NCBI GenBank assembly: GCA_963791885.1
Contig: CAWBUL010000006.1
Span: 620,001 to 684,000 of the forward strand
Origin: CAVSUZ01 sp963791885
GTDB taxonomy: Bacteria > Pseudomonadota > Alphaproteobacteria > Acetobacterales > Acetobacteraceae
Length of the DNA: 64,000 bases
Reading direction: 5' to 3'
Positions within the stretch are counted from its first letter, which is position 1, and every line of letters starts with the position of its first letter. A program made the position numbers and the translations under genes. This document shows positions 53,009-62,331 of the stretch, in pieces. The notes under the pieces were generated by a model. That model searched no databases. It was not told the DNA's origin and saw only the letters and a list, made by a program, of their open reading frames with translations.

Positions 53009-54163
53009 TTAGACCGGGATGCAGCCGAGTTCGCCCATGCGGCCGGTGAGTGCCTGGGCGCCGTCGGGTGTGATGATCACGGGCTCGCCGCACATGAGAT
53101 AGCCGGTATCCGGCAGGTACTGGTTGGGATGCATCACGAACACCATGCCTTCGTGCAGAATCTGCTCGCTGTCGGGGGCGATTTCCGGATCCATCGAACC
53201 AAGCGCCATGCTGTGGCCGCGGGTGCGCATGTAGGGCGGCTTCGTATAGGCCTCGTATCCGGCGGCGATGATGGGCGCGTTCATAATGCGCACCAGATCG
53301 CGTGCCGGGACCCCCGGCTTGGCGGCGCGCATGGCATCGCGGAGCGCGGCGTCGAGCAAAGTGAAGAGTTCGCGCTGGCGCGCGGTGGGTTCACCCAGCA
53401 CGGCAGTACGGCAGATCTGCACGTATTCGCCGACGACGGCGGGCGTCACCTCGCCCAAGAGCACGTCGCGGCATTCCAGGATGCGATTGCTGGGCCTGTG
53501 CGCCGCCTTGTTGTGCCCCGAGGCTGAGAGAAGCTGGAAGTTATCCTCGGCACCGAGGCGGCGCATGTCCGCTTCCATCTCGGCCGCCAGCACGAATTCG
53601 GGCATACCTGGGCGCGCTTTTTGCAGCCCGTACGCCCAGCCTTTTTCCGCGATGGCGGCACCCAGCCGGACACAGGACAGAGACCATTCATCACGGATCT
53701 TCGCGATGTCGCTGACAAGCGTTTCGCCCGAAACCGGATGCGACAGCATGGCGGGCCAGGCGGCGCTGATTGCGTGAACGGCGCTCCCCTCGGCGATGGC
53801 AACGCGCTTGCCGGTGAGATCGCGCCGTCGCAGTTCGGTTTGTACGGCAACCAGGAAGTCGTCGGGTTCGACGGCAACGATGTCGGTTGCCGGCAACTGC
53901 TCGACGAGACGCGGGCGATCCCAGACCGGCGTCATGATGACGACAGGATCGCCGGAGACCGGCAGGACCATCGCCATGTGCGGGCCGAGCTGGCGGAAGC
54001 CGGTGAGGAACCAGGCAGGATTGGACGCAAGAAAGGAGTGGCGACCGTTGCCGTAGGCGATGAGTGCGTCCGATCCGTGTTCCTTGAGAGCCGCGCGCAG
54101 CTTCGCCTGGCGCTGCGCGATAGAGGTGGCGCGAAGGTCGGGAGAGAGCGCCCAGGCTGTCAT
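53009..54163 (-). CDS. M24 family protein, creatinase-like, without metal ligands
   Basis: The 384-residue protein starts at the ATG at 54163 (TGATG overlap with the hyuB stop). The N-terminal creatinase domain includes LIAYGNGRHSFLASNPAWFL. In the C-terminal domain the metallopeptidase ligands are replaced: GEVTPAVVGEYVQICRTAVL lacks the two aspartates, and MVFVMHPNQYLP has histidine where glutamate is expected. ASGHNKAAHRPSNRILECRD keeps the histidine region used by creatinase, and TRGHSMALG keeps the second. Creatinase hydrolyses a C-N bond without metal; the equivalent of its catalytic glutamate is cysteine here, so the reaction may differ. Position in a hydantoinase operon suggests an amide or ureide substrate. 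Confidence 0.85.
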   Translation of the reverse strand: MTAWALSPDLRATSIAQRQAKLRAALKEHGSDALIAYGNGRHSFLASNPAWFLTGFRQLGPHMAMVLPVSGDPVVIMTPVWDRPRLVEQLPATDIVAVEPDDFLVAVQTELRRRDLTGKRVAIAEGSAVHAISAAWPAMLSHPVSGETLVSDIAKIRDEWSLSCVRLGAAIAEKGWAYGLQKARPGMPEFVLAAEMEADMRRLGAEDNFQLLSASGHNKAAHRPSNRILECRDVLLGEVTPAVVGEYVQICRTAVLGEPTARQRELFTLLDAALRDAMRAAKPGVPARDLVRIMNAPIIAAGYEAYTKPPYMRTRGHSMALGSMDPEIAPDSEQILHEGMVFVMHPNQYLPDTGYLMCGEPVIITPDGAQALTGRMGELGCIPV

Positions 54164-55911
54164 CACTGCACCGTCCTGTCCCGAAGCGCCGCTGTGGCGG
54201 TTTCATCCACCGTCCCGGTCTGCGGATCGACCACCACGCCATAGCGCGTACGTGCAGCGTCGGTGCTGACATAGCCTTCGGTGACGTCCTGCAGGACCTG
54301 GGCGGCGGGACGGGTCAGGGGATCGCCCCAGCCGCCGCCGCCGGAGGTGCGATAGATCATCTCGGTGCCGGGGGGAGCGAATTGACGCGGGGTCAGCGAC
54401 GGCTCCAGGTCAGAGCGCCCGGGATAGCGGATGAGCGTGTGGCCCACGGCGCCGGATTGGCCGCCATTCAGACCCCACGGCGGGCAGCCGGTACGATGCC
54501 CGGGCGGGCCGGCGTTCCAGCGCCCATCGACGAGGGACCGGATCGTGGTCTGAACGCCCAATCCGCCGCGGAACCGGCCCGCGCCGCCGGAATCGGGCCA
54601 AAGCGATCGCTCCAGCACCAACAAGGGAGCTTTCAGTTCCAGTGTTTCGATGGGCGTGTTGCGCACATCACCCTGACAGACGGACATCGACGCATCCTGA
54701 CCATCCCGGTCGGGGCGGCCGCCCCAGCCGCCCGCTTCGATGCTTTGCGCGACGAAGCCTCGTCCTGTCTCGGGATCGTTGCCGGAGAGGGCAAAGGGCG
54801 CGCCAAGCGAGCCGCTGTGGGCGGCGGGAATGGAATCGGGCATGACTTCGGCGAAGGCGCGCCAGATAGTGTCCACCACGGTGGGCAGTGGCGAGCCCCA
54901 GCTCGCCATGAAAGCGGGGAAGCGCGCCATCATCATGTTGCCTTCCGGGATGATGACGCGAAGCGCACGGAAAGCGCCTTCGTTCAGCGGCTCATGGGGC
55001 GCGGTGAGCGCCTTATAGGCGATATAGGCACCGGCATAGGTGCGGCTGTTCAGACCGGAGTTTGCTCGCTGTGGCGAGCAGCCGGAGAGGTCGATCTCCA
55101 TGTCGCTGCCGGCAACGGTGACCTTCACCTTGATGTCGTACGGTGCGGTGCCGCCGGGTCCGTCCATGAAGGCTTCCGCGGTGTAGACGCCGTCGGGCAT
55201 GGCGGCCACGACAGCGCGGCACTTCGCTTCGGTTTCATCGTAGATCGTGGCAATGGCGGTCAAGACGGTGTCCCGGCCGTAGCGATCGAGCAGCTCGCAG
55301 AAGCGGCGTGCGCCGAGATGGCAGGACGCGAGCTGCGAGCGCAGGTCACCCATCGCGGCATCCGGGTAGCGGATGTTATCGCGGATGAGGTTCAGGATTT
55401 TATCATCCGGCACGCCCTTTTCGTGGATCTTGATCTGGTTGACCTGCAGCCCCTCACTCCAAGGGTCATAAGCGCCGGTGCCACCAAAGCCGGTGGATTG
55501 TCCGCCCACATCGGCCCAATGAGCGCGCACCACGGCGAAAGCGATAAGCGAGTCCGCGTGAAACACGGGTGTGCTGACCACCATGTTATTGAGATGCTGA
55601 CCGGCCGTGGCCTGGTGGTTGTGCATGATCACATCGCCCGGGAAGATGCCGTCGATGCCAAAGCGGTCGACGGCGTCACGCACCACGACGCCGAGATCCG
55701 CAACGAAGTGCGATACGCCGCCGACATTCTGGGAGATCAGCGCGCCGGCGGGGTCCAGCAGCGCGGTGCAATAGTCGCGGACCTCATAGATCATCATGTT
55801 GTAGGAAGTACGCTGGAGGTCGTAGCTCATTTCATCGGAAATGGCCGGCAGGGCGTTGCGAAGAACCTCCAGCGTGACCGGATCGAGGGACGGGCTGGGG
55901 TTCGGGTTCAT
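54163..55911 (-). CDS. hyuB: Hydantoinase B/oxoprolinase family protein (HyuB)
   Basis: The 582-residue protein starts at the ATG at 55911, which overlaps the hyuA stop (ATGA). It has the family opening LDPVTLEVLRNALPAISDEM, VGGVSHFVADLGVVVRDAVD, FGIDGIFPGDVIMHNHQ with the metal-binding NH/H region, GAHWADVGG-like HWADVGGQSTGFG and the C-terminal RTSGGGGWGDPLTRP. HyuB forms an ATP-dependent hydrolase with HyuA that opens five-membered imides such as hydantoins, N-methylhydantoin or 5-oxoproline, or carboxylates ketones. The substrate is not readable here. Confidence 0.92.
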   Translation of the reverse strand: MNPNPSPSLDPVTLEVLRNALPAISDEMSYDLQRTSYNMMIYEVRDYCTALLDPAGALISQNVGGVSHFVADLGVVVRDAVDRFGIDGIFPGDVIMHNHQATAGQHLNNMVVSTPVFHADSLIAFAVVRAHWADVGGQSTGFGGTGAYDPWSEGLQVNQIKIHEKGVPDDKILNLIRDNIRYPDAAMGDLRSQLASCHLGARRFCELLDRYGRDTVLTAIATIYDETEAKCRAVVAAMPDGVYTAEAFMDGPGGTAPYDIKVKVTVAGSDMEIDLSGCSPQRANSGLNSRTYAGAYIAYKALTAPHEPLNEGAFRALRVIIPEGNMMMARFPAFMASWGSPLPTVVDTIWRAFAEVMPDSIPAAHSGSLGAPFALSGNDPETGRGFVAQSIEAGGWGGRPDRDGQDASMSVCQGDVRNTPIETLELKAPLLVLERSLWPDSGGAGRFRGGLGVQTTIRSLVDGRWNAGPPGHRTGCPPWGLNGGQSGAVGHTLIRYPGRSDLEPSLTPRQFAPPGTEMIYRTSGGGGWGDPLTRPAAQVLQDVTEGYVSTDAARTRYGVVVDPQTGTVDETATAALRDRTVQ

Positions 55912-57968
55912 GGATCGGCGACCTGGACGATAATTTCGCCTGTTTCGCTCACTTCGGCTGTGTCGCGATCGAACAGGATGGTGGTGGAGCCGTGTTCCTC
56001 GATGGCGCAAGGGCCGGTGAGGCAGGCGCCGGCCGGAAGCGCCTCGCGGCGATAGACCGAGTATTCGACCGGTTCTGCGCGAAGCATGATAGGGCGACGG
56101 CCGATGGGAGCAGGCGCAGGGCCGAAGGGGAGCATGGGAAGCTGCACGATCTGGCGCGCGGCGCGCATGGTCAGGCGGAGGTTGACGAGTTCGACGGATT
56201 CCTGCGGTGCGGAATGGCCGAAGCGCTTATTGTGCGTGGCGTCGAAGCGGTGGCGGATGGTGGCGGCGTCGGCGCGGACGAGTTCGTCATGCTCGACCGG
56301 GACGGGAACGGTGAATTCCTGCCCGGCGTAGCGCAGATCCATGAAAATGGAGAGGGCGCGGGCGTTCGGATCGGCGCCGGCACTATCCAGCGCGTGATGG
56401 CCATTCTCGGTCAGCTCGGAGGCCATGGCACGCAGCGCGGGGAAGTCGGCCTGTTCGAGCATCTGGTAACAGGTGCGGACGAAGTCGTGCCGCACGTCGC
56501 TCATGAGCATTCCCAGAGCGGAGAAATGTGCGGGCAGATTGGGAATGACGACGCGGCGAATGCCGAGGTCGCGCGCCACCTCTAAGGCGTGCAGCGGGCC
56601 CCCGCCGCCCATCGCCATCAGGGCAAAGTCGCGCGGGTCGTGGCCGCGCTGCACCGAGATAGCGCGTACGGCGAGCGCCATCTTGGCGATGGCGATCTGG
56701 ATGATGCCCTGCGCTGATTGCGCCACGTCGAGGCGAAGTTTCGGACAAAGCCTCTCTTCGACGCCGCGACGGGCGGCGGCGAGATCAAGCTGCATCTCAC
56801 CGCCGAGTAGGCTGCGCGCGCCGATGCGACCGAGGATGAGGTTGGCATCGGTCACCGTCGGATCTGTGCCGCCGAGGCCGTAGCAGATTGGCCCGGGCGC
56901 CGAGCCGGCGCTGCGTGGGCCAAGCTTGAGCGCGCCGACCTGGTCGATCCATGCGATCGTGCCGCCCCCTGCTCCGACCTCCACGATGTCCACCACCGGG
57001 TACATCACCGGATGGCCGACCGCGTAGCCACCGATGTGATAGCCCTGGGCGATCGGGACGATGCCGTTCTGAATGAGGCTGGTCTTCGCGGTGGTGCCAC
57101 CCATGTCGAAGGTGATGAGATCCGAGAGGCCGAGACGGCGGCCGATCTCGCTCGCGGCGATGACGCCGCCCACGGGGCCGGATTCCATCATTGCGACGGG
57201 CAGAGTGCGGGCGGATTCCGGTGACATCGCGCCGCCACTCGATTGCATGATGAAGAACCGGCCGGAAAATCTGTCCTCGGCCAGGCTCTGTTCCAGCCGG
57301 CCGATATAGGCGCTGGTAACGGGGCCGATATAGGCGTTCATCACGGTGGTGGAGATGCGCTCATACTCCCGGTATTCGCGGACGATTTCGTGCGAGAGGG
57401 AGATGAACACGCGACGGCCGAGGGTGCGACGGAGAACGCGGCCGGCTTCGATCTCATGGGCGGGGTTGGCGTATGCGTGGAGGAAGCAGACGGCGACGGC
57501 TTCCGCCTCGCTGTCGCGGATGCGGCGAGCGATGTCTTCCAATTCCTGAAGATTAAGTGCGGTGAGAACTGCGCCGCGAGCGGAAAGGCGTTCGGTGACT
57601 TCGTACGTTCGGGAGCGCGGCACCAATGGCTGCGGGCGCCGGAACTCGAAGTTGTAGGCGTCGGGCCGGTTCTGCCGTCCGATCTTGTAAACATCGCGCG
57701 TGCCCCTGGTGACAACGAGGGCGGTGGCCGCCCCCTTTTCCTCGATCGCAGTGTTGATGGCGACGGTGGAGCCGTGGATCAGGTTCTGCACGGCGGGGAC
57801 GCGCGTGCCTGCTTTGGTGAAGCAGTCCCATACCCCCTGGGAGAGGTCGCGCGGTGTGGTCAGGGATTTCGCCTGGGTGACCTCCCCGGTGTCACGATCA
57901 ATCGCGACGAGATCGGTGAAGGTTCCACCGATATCGACGGCGACATCGAAGCTCGGGTTCGAACGCAT
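55908..57968 (-). CDS. hyuA: Hydantoinase A/oxoprolinase family protein (HyuA)
   Basis: The protein of about 686 residues is counted from the ATG at 57968; another ATG at 57989 is in frame. The actin-like ATPase fold shows in FDVAVDIGGTFTDLVAIDRD, HGSTVAINTAIEEKGA, ITFDMGGTTAKTSLI and AMGGGGPLHALEVARDLG. It couples ATP hydrolysis to ring opening with HyuB. First gene of the unit hyuA-hyuB-M24-M24, read away from a LysR gene with an 88-bp gap that should hold both promoters. Confidence 0.92.
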   Translation of the reverse strand: MRSNPSFDVAVDIGGTFTDLVAIDRDTGEVTQAKSLTTPRDLSQGVWDCFTKAGTRVPAVQNLIHGSTVAINTAIEEKGAATALVVTRGTRDVYKIGRQNRPDAYNFEFRRPQPLVPRSRTYEVTERLSARGAVLTALNLQELEDIARRIRDSEAEAVAVCFLHAYANPAHEIEAGRVLRRTLGRRVFISLSHEIVREYREYERISTTVMNAYIGPVTSAYIGRLEQSLAEDRFSGRFFIMQSSGGAMSPESARTLPVAMMESGPVGGVIAASEIGRRLGLSDLITFDMGGTTAKTSLIQNGIVPIAQGYHIGGYAVGHPVMYPVVDIVEVGAGGGTIAWIDQVGALKLGPRSAGSAPGPICYGLGGTDPTVTDANLILGRIGARSLLGGEMQLDLAAARRGVEERLCPKLRLDVAQSAQGIIQIAIAKMALAVRAISVQRGHDPRDFALMAMGGGGPLHALEVARDLGIRRVVIPNLPAHFSALGMLMSDVRHDFVRTCYQMLEQADFPALRAMASELTENGHHALDSAGADPNARALSIFMDLRYAGQEFTVPVPVEHDELVRADAATIRHRFDATHNKRFGHSAPQESVELVNLRLTMRAARQIVQLPMLPFGPAPAPIGRRPIMLRAEPVEYSVYRREALPAGACLTGPCAIEEHGSTTILFDRDTAEVSETGEIIVQVADP

Positions 57969-58047
57969 CGCGTCTCGGTTTCCAGGCAAGCGGGGGTGGG
58001 ATAGTTTCCGCGGGCCGGGACGGAAGCAACCGGCGGGACGGCTATGA

Positions 58048-58064
58048 AGGCGATAGCTGTTTGC
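58048..58064. promoter_or_regulatory. Candidate LysR operator between hyuA and lysR
   Basis: ATAG and CTAT flank an eight-base centre just before the lysR start, in the divergent region where a binding site is expected. The spacing does not fit T-N11-A exactly, so this is only a candidate. Confidence 0.25.
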
Positions 58065-58077
58065 CTATACCCGAGGC

Positions 58078-59007
58078 ATGCAGCATCGGCCGCAATTCAC
58101 CCTCAGACGCCTGGAGGTCTTCGCCGCAATCGCGGATTGCGGTGGATTTCGTGCGGCGGCCGACAAGCTGGGAATGACGCAACCCTCGGTCAGCACGCAT
58201 GTCGAGGCGCTGGAACGGCAATTGAAGGGCGAGCTGTTCTACCGGCGGCGCGGGCGGAACAACGAACTCACGCATCTGGGAACGACGTTCCTGAAGCATG
58301 CACGGCAGATGCTGGCGGACGCCGACAGCATGGCCGCGGATGTCGCACATTGGCGAGACGAGCAACAGCGACGGGTGGTGTTCGCGTGCCAGCGGTCATT
58401 GGGCGATTTGACTCCTCCGATGCTGGCGGCGTTCGCACGGCTACACCGCGAGATCGAGCTGGTGACGCGGGTGGGCCGTCAGGAGGAAGTTATCGAATGG
58501 GTCGGGGCGTCCGTGGCCGATATTGGGTTATGCCTGGGCGTTGACGGAACGGACGGACTGGACTGCACCACGATCGGGCAGCAGACCTTTGTTGTGATCG
58601 CTTCGCCGAACCATCCGCTCGCGCGACGCAGCGTGGTACTGCCGACGGAGCTGGTGCATTACGATTTCGTCGCGGCGCCGGAGCATTCGCTGCTCGGGAA
58701 TGGAATCAGCCGCTTGCTGGCAGGAATTGGCGCGGCACCGCTGCGGGTGGTGTCCCGTGCGACCGAGTTCGAGTTTCTGCGCGCTCTGGTGCTGGAGGAT
58801 ATTGGTCTCTACTGCTGCCTCGCCAGCCACGTGCGGAGCGACATCGCAGCGGGGCGGCTGGTGGCTTTGCGGCTGGACGCACCACCTCTGACGCTACCGG
58901 TGACGCAGATCGTCGCGCGGGGTCGGAGGCTCTCCCGCGCGGTGCGGGATTTTGCTGCATTTCAGCGCCGGCGATTGGCGGAGATAGGGTCGGGCCTATC
59001 AGACTGA
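58078..59007 (+). CDS. LysR family regulator of the HyuA/HyuB and amino-acid importer genes
   Basis: The 309-residue protein has the helix-turn-helix FAAIADCGGFRAAADKLGMT and QPSVSTHVEALERQLKG, then an effector domain from about residue 95. It lies between the divergent hyuAB-M24 unit and the amino-acid importer, which starts 73 bp downstream on the same strand. That position makes it the likely regulator of both, with a degradation intermediate as inducer. Confidence 0.9.
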   Translation: MQHRPQFTLRRLEVFAAIADCGGFRAAADKLGMTQPSVSTHVEALERQLKGELFYRRRGRNNELTHLGTTFLKHARQMLADADSMAADVAHWRDEQQRRVVFACQRSLGDLTPPMLAAFARLHREIELVTRVGRQEEVIEWVGASVADIGLCLGVDGTDGLDCTTIGQQTFVVIASPNHPLARRSVVLPTELVHYDFVAAPEHSLLGNGISRLLAGIGAAPLRVVSRATEFEFLRALVLEDIGLYCCLASHVRSDIAAGRLVALRLDAPPLTLPVTQIVARGRRLSRAVRDFAAFQRRRLAEIGSGLSD

Positions 59008-59080
59008 GAGGGTTTATCCCCCTTGCCATCGATTTTCCGGGCGGGCCTTCTACGCGCGATACCGCACCCGGGAGGGGTCC

Positions 59081-60100
59081 ATGTCAGTCGCCAGGCAAGC
59101 CCTGCTCGCGGTCCTTTTATGCGTCGTGACGGCAGCCAGGGGGCGCGCGTCTACGCTGTCAGACGTGCAAAGGCGGGGCGCGGTGCCATGCGGTGTGGCG
59201 GTGAACAATCCTGGATTTTCCTACGTGGATGCGCAGGGCGTTGCGCGCGGGTTTGATGTTGATCTGTGCCGGGCGATAGCGGCGGCGATCTTTGGCGACC
59301 CCACCAAGGTGGAGATCAAGCCGGTGCAGCCCCGGGACGCATTCACCTTGCTGACCACGGGTGGGGTGGATGTACTGACGCATCGCTTCACCTGGACTTA
59401 CAGCCGTGACAACGGGACGGGGATGGAATTCACCCAGGCGGATTTCTATGACGGCCAAGGGTTTATGGTGAGAAAGTCGCTGGGTGTAAAAAGCCTGAGC
59501 GAGCTGAATGGCGCGACGATCTGTGCAGCGCAGGGCACGACAACAGAATTGAACGTTGCGGACTGGTTCCGCCAGCACCGGATGACCTACAAGATCGTGA
59601 CGTTCAACGGCACCGATGCGACGCGCCTGGCGTACGATGACGGGCGGTGCGATGCCTGGACCGACGACCGCGCTTCCATGGCGGCGCGGCGGCTGGGACT
59701 AAAAGATCCCGGAGCCAATATGATCCTGCCGGAAACCATCTCCAAGGAGCCGATCGGTCCCGTCGTCCGCGACAATGATACGCAGTGGGCGCATGTCGTG
59801 AAGTGGGTGGTGTTCGCGACCATCGAGGCGGAGGAACTCGGGCTGACCTCGGCGAATGTGGATGAACAGAAGACGGCGACCACCAACCCGGAGGTGAAGC
59901 GGTTTCTCGGACTGAGCGATGACTTCGGCAAGAAGCTCGGTCTTCCGGCGGACTGGGCATACAAGATCGTCAGGACGGTGGGAAATTACGGCGAGATCTT
60001 CGAGCGAAATGTAGGAGAGAAGACGCCGATCGGCCTGAGCAGGGGATTGAATGCGCTGTGGAAAAATGGCGGTCTGATGATATCGCCGCCGTTCCGTTGA
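59081..60100 (+). CDS. General amino-acid ABC transporter substrate-binding protein (AapJ-like)
   Basis: The 339-residue precursor starts with a Sec signal (MSVARQALLAVLLCVVTAAR, cleavage near GRA-ST). It has the family 3 features VAVNNPGFSYVDAQGVARGF, DVDLCRAIAAAIFGDP and GVKSLSELNGATICAAQGTT, and the AapJ-type C-terminal extension (NYGEIFERNVGEKTPIGLSR). A GGGAGGGG site lies just upstream. It delivers L-amino acids or amino-acid-like compounds to the AapQ/AapM permeases. Confidence 0.9.
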   Translation: MSVARQALLAVLLCVVTAARGRASTLSDVQRRGAVPCGVAVNNPGFSYVDAQGVARGFDVDLCRAIAAAIFGDPTKVEIKPVQPRDAFTLLTTGGVDVLTHRFTWTYSRDNGTGMEFTQADFYDGQGFMVRKSLGVKSLSELNGATICAAQGTTTELNVADWFRQHRMTYKIVTFNGTDATRLAYDDGRCDAWTDDRASMAARRLGLKDPGANMILPETISKEPIGPVVRDNDTQWAHVVKWVVFATIEAEELGLTSANVDEQKTATTNPEVKRFLGLSDDFGKKLGLPADWAYKIVRTVGNYGEIFERNVGEKTPIGLSRGLNALWKNGGLMISPPFR

Positions 60101-61266
60101 GGAACGGACATACTGCGCGAGCCCGGCTGAGACGGATCGAACCCGGAGCGGTCATTCTCCAGGGCGGCTTGGTTGTTGTCGTGCTGCTTATGGCCGCGGA
60201 CCTGGCAAGCAATATCGCCACGAACATGGCCCGGCTGAAACTGCATGTCGGCTTCGGCTTCCTGGGGCAGCCGGCCGGGTTCGATATCGCGCAGTCGCTG
60301 ATCGCATTCCCGGCGAGCGCGACTTATTTGCGCGCGTTCTGGGTGGCGCTGCTGAATACAGTTCTGATCTCGGCCGTTGCGATTATGGGTGCGACACTGG
60401 TTGGGCTGATCGTTGCACTGGCGCGATTTTCCAGCAATCCGCTGCTGGCGCTGTTGGCGCGCGCCTATGTCGAGGCGGGACGGAACATCCCTTTACTGCT
60501 GCAGCTTTTCTTCTGGTATTTCGCGGTGCTCGGCCCGTTGCCGCTTCCTCGCGCGAGTCTCCAGCTCTTCGGCGTGGTGTTCCTGAACAAGCGCGGGCTG
60601 TTCCTGCCGGCGCCTGTAGCGCAGGCGGATTGGCCGACGTTCGGGGTTGTTGCCGTGATCGGGGTCGGTGCAGCGTTAGCGCTAACCCATTGGGCGCACC
60701 GGCGACGGTTGTCGACCGGCCGGTCCAGTCTCGGCTTTTGGATGGCCGCGGCCGTGAGCGTGGGAGCAGTCGTTCTGGCCGGTTGGTTTCTGCGGCCAAT
60801 TCGGTGGGATGTGCCGCAAGTCGGTGCATTCAACGTGCTGGGTGGGATTTCCATCATTCCCGAGTTCGTCGCTATGGCTACGGGCATGACGATCTATGGC
60901 TCGGCGTTCGTCGCGGAGCTGATACGGGGCGGCATCCTGACGGTCGGGTCGGGACAGACGGAGGCCGGGCTGGCGCTGGGATTATCGCGTGCGCGCATCT
61001 ACGCCAGCATCGTCATTCCACAGGCTCTTCGAGCGGTGATGCTGCCGCTGACCGGGCAATACATCACGCTCATGAAGAACTCGTCACTGGCAGCGGCGAT
61101 TGGCTATCCGGATCTGATGATGATCTTCGCCGGCACGGTGCTGAACCAGACCGGTCAACCACTGGTGACGATGGCGATGACCATGGCGAGCTACCTTGCG
61201 CTCGCTGTGGCGATTTCGCTGACTGGCCAGTGGTTGAACCGACGCTTGCAAGTGGCGGAGCGATAG
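60097..61266 (+). CDS. Amino-acid ABC transporter permease (AapQ-like)
   Basis: The permease has 389 residues from a TTG overlapping the AapJ stop (TTGA); an ATG inside the SBP gene is less likely. It has the long periplasmic loop with repeated hydrophobic segments seen in AapQ, and the family 3 EAA loop (EAGLALGLSRARIYASIVIP). Also visible are the DPP-type segment AYVEAGRNIPLLLQLFFWYF and about eight membrane helices. It pairs with the next gene product. Confidence 0.88.
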   Translation: MRNGHTARARLRRIEPGAVILQGGLVVVVLLMAADLASNIATNMARLKLHVGFGFLGQPAGFDIAQSLIAFPASATYLRAFWVALLNTVLISAVAIMGATLVGLIVALARFSSNPLLALLARAYVEAGRNIPLLLQLFFWYFAVLGPLPLPRASLQLFGVVFLNKRGLFLPAPVAQADWPTFGVVAVIGVGAALALTHWAHRRRLSTGRSSLGFWMAAAVSVGAVVLAGWFLRPIRWDVPQVGAFNVLGGISIIPEFVAMATGMTIYGSAFVAELIRGGILTVGSGQTEAGLALGLSRARIYASIVIPQALRAVMLPLTGQYITLMKNSSLAAAIGYPDLMMIFAGTVLNQTGQPLVTMAMTMASYLALAVAISLTGQWLNRRLQVAER

Positions 61267-62331
61267 GTGCACCGCCACCTTGTGTCCGGCGCGCGCGCGT
61301 GCGTGTCCTCCCCGCTGAACGTGCTGATCACCGCCGGCATTCTGTACTGGGCGGTGCGGACGTTGCCGCCATTGTTTGCGTGGACCCTGACGGATGCGGT
61401 GTGGTCGGGCGCCTCACCCCAAGCGTGCGCCGGCGTGGATGCCGGCTGCTGGCTCTTCATCCGCGCGCACGCGTCTCAGATCCTGGTCGGCGCGTACCCG
61501 GCCGGCGACCGATGGCGGGTTCTGGTGTGTTTCGTCGTGGGCGTGGGCCTGTTCGGGTTGGTGGCGATGCCATGGCGGTGGGGCAAGATTCCGATCGGGA
61601 TGACCCTCGCAGTGGCATATACGGTGTTTGCCGGCCTCATGCTCTATGGCGGAGTTTTCGGACTGCCCGTCGTGGCAACGCAGAATTGGGGCGGGCTGTT
61701 CCTGACCGTTCTTGTTGCCGGATGGACGATCGCGACGTCGCTGCCAATGGGGCTGGTGCTGGCTCTGGCTCGCCGGTCCCGGCTGCCGGTCGTGGCGGGT
61801 CTCGCGGCGATCTATATAGACCTGATGCGCGGGCTGCCGCTGGTGGGCATTCTGTTCGTTTCCATCATCCTGTTCCCGCTGTTCGTGCCGCCACATGTCG
61901 GCGTCGACCCGCTGGTGCGGGTGCTGATTGCGTTCTCGATGTTCAATGCCGCGCTGATGGCAGAGGTGATTCGTGGCGCGCTGCAATCGGTCCCCTTTGG
62001 ACAGGAGGAAGCTGCGCGGGCGCTGGGGCTGAAAAGCTGGCAAATCCTGGGGCTCTGCACCCTTCCGCAGGCGATGCGCGCGGCTCTTCCAGGCATCATC
62101 AATGTGAGCATCGCGATCATCAAGGAGACGACGATCATCCTGATCGCAGGCATGTTCGATTTTCTTGGTGTACTGCAGGGAGCGCTGATCGATCCGCAAT
62201 GGCTGGTCGGGGATCAGGTTCGGCAGACGGCGTATTTCTTCGCGGGCATGGTGTTTTTTGTCGTGTGTTTCAGCCTCTCGGTTTGGAGTTTGCGGGTTGA
62301 GGGGCGATTGCCGTCGGGAAGCCGGGTTTGA
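61267..62331 (+). CDS. Amino-acid ABC transporter permease (AapM-like)
   Basis: The 354-residue permease starts at the GTG at 61267, directly after the AapQ stop. It has a long N-terminal region with extra helices typical of AapM, then IYIDLMRGLPLVGILFVSII and the EAA loop EEAARALGLKSWQILGLCTL. The usual next gene, the ATPase AapP, is absent: after the stop comes a gene-free gap and narK. The importer must borrow an ATPase encoded elsewhere or is incomplete. Confidence 0.88.
   Translation: MHRHLVSGARACVSSPLNVLITAGILYWAVRTLPPLFAWTLTDAVWSGASPQACAGVDAGCWLFIRAHASQILVGAYPAGDRWRVLVCFVVGVGLFGLVAMPWRWGKIPIGMTLAVAYTVFAGLMLYGGVFGLPVVATQNWGGLFLTVLVAGWTIATSLPMGLVLALARRSRLPVVAGLAAIYIDLMRGLPLVGILFVSIILFPLFVPPHVGVDPLVRVLIAFSMFNAALMAEVIRGALQSVPFGQEEAARALGLKSWQILGLCTLPQAMRAALPGIINVSIAIIKETTIILIAGMFDFLGVLQGALIDPQWLVGDQVRQTAYFFAGMVFFVVCFSLSVWSLRVEGRLPSGSRV

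Noticed and set aside
54382..56055. Plus-strand open frame of 557 codons
   Set aside because: Antisense to hyuB. No motif, and the sense-strand HyuB protein is complete.
60630..62300. Plus-strand open frame of 556 codons overlapping two permease genes
   Set aside because: It lies in another frame of the AapQ and AapM genes; the permease frames have membrane helices and EAA loops, while this one is Arg-rich.
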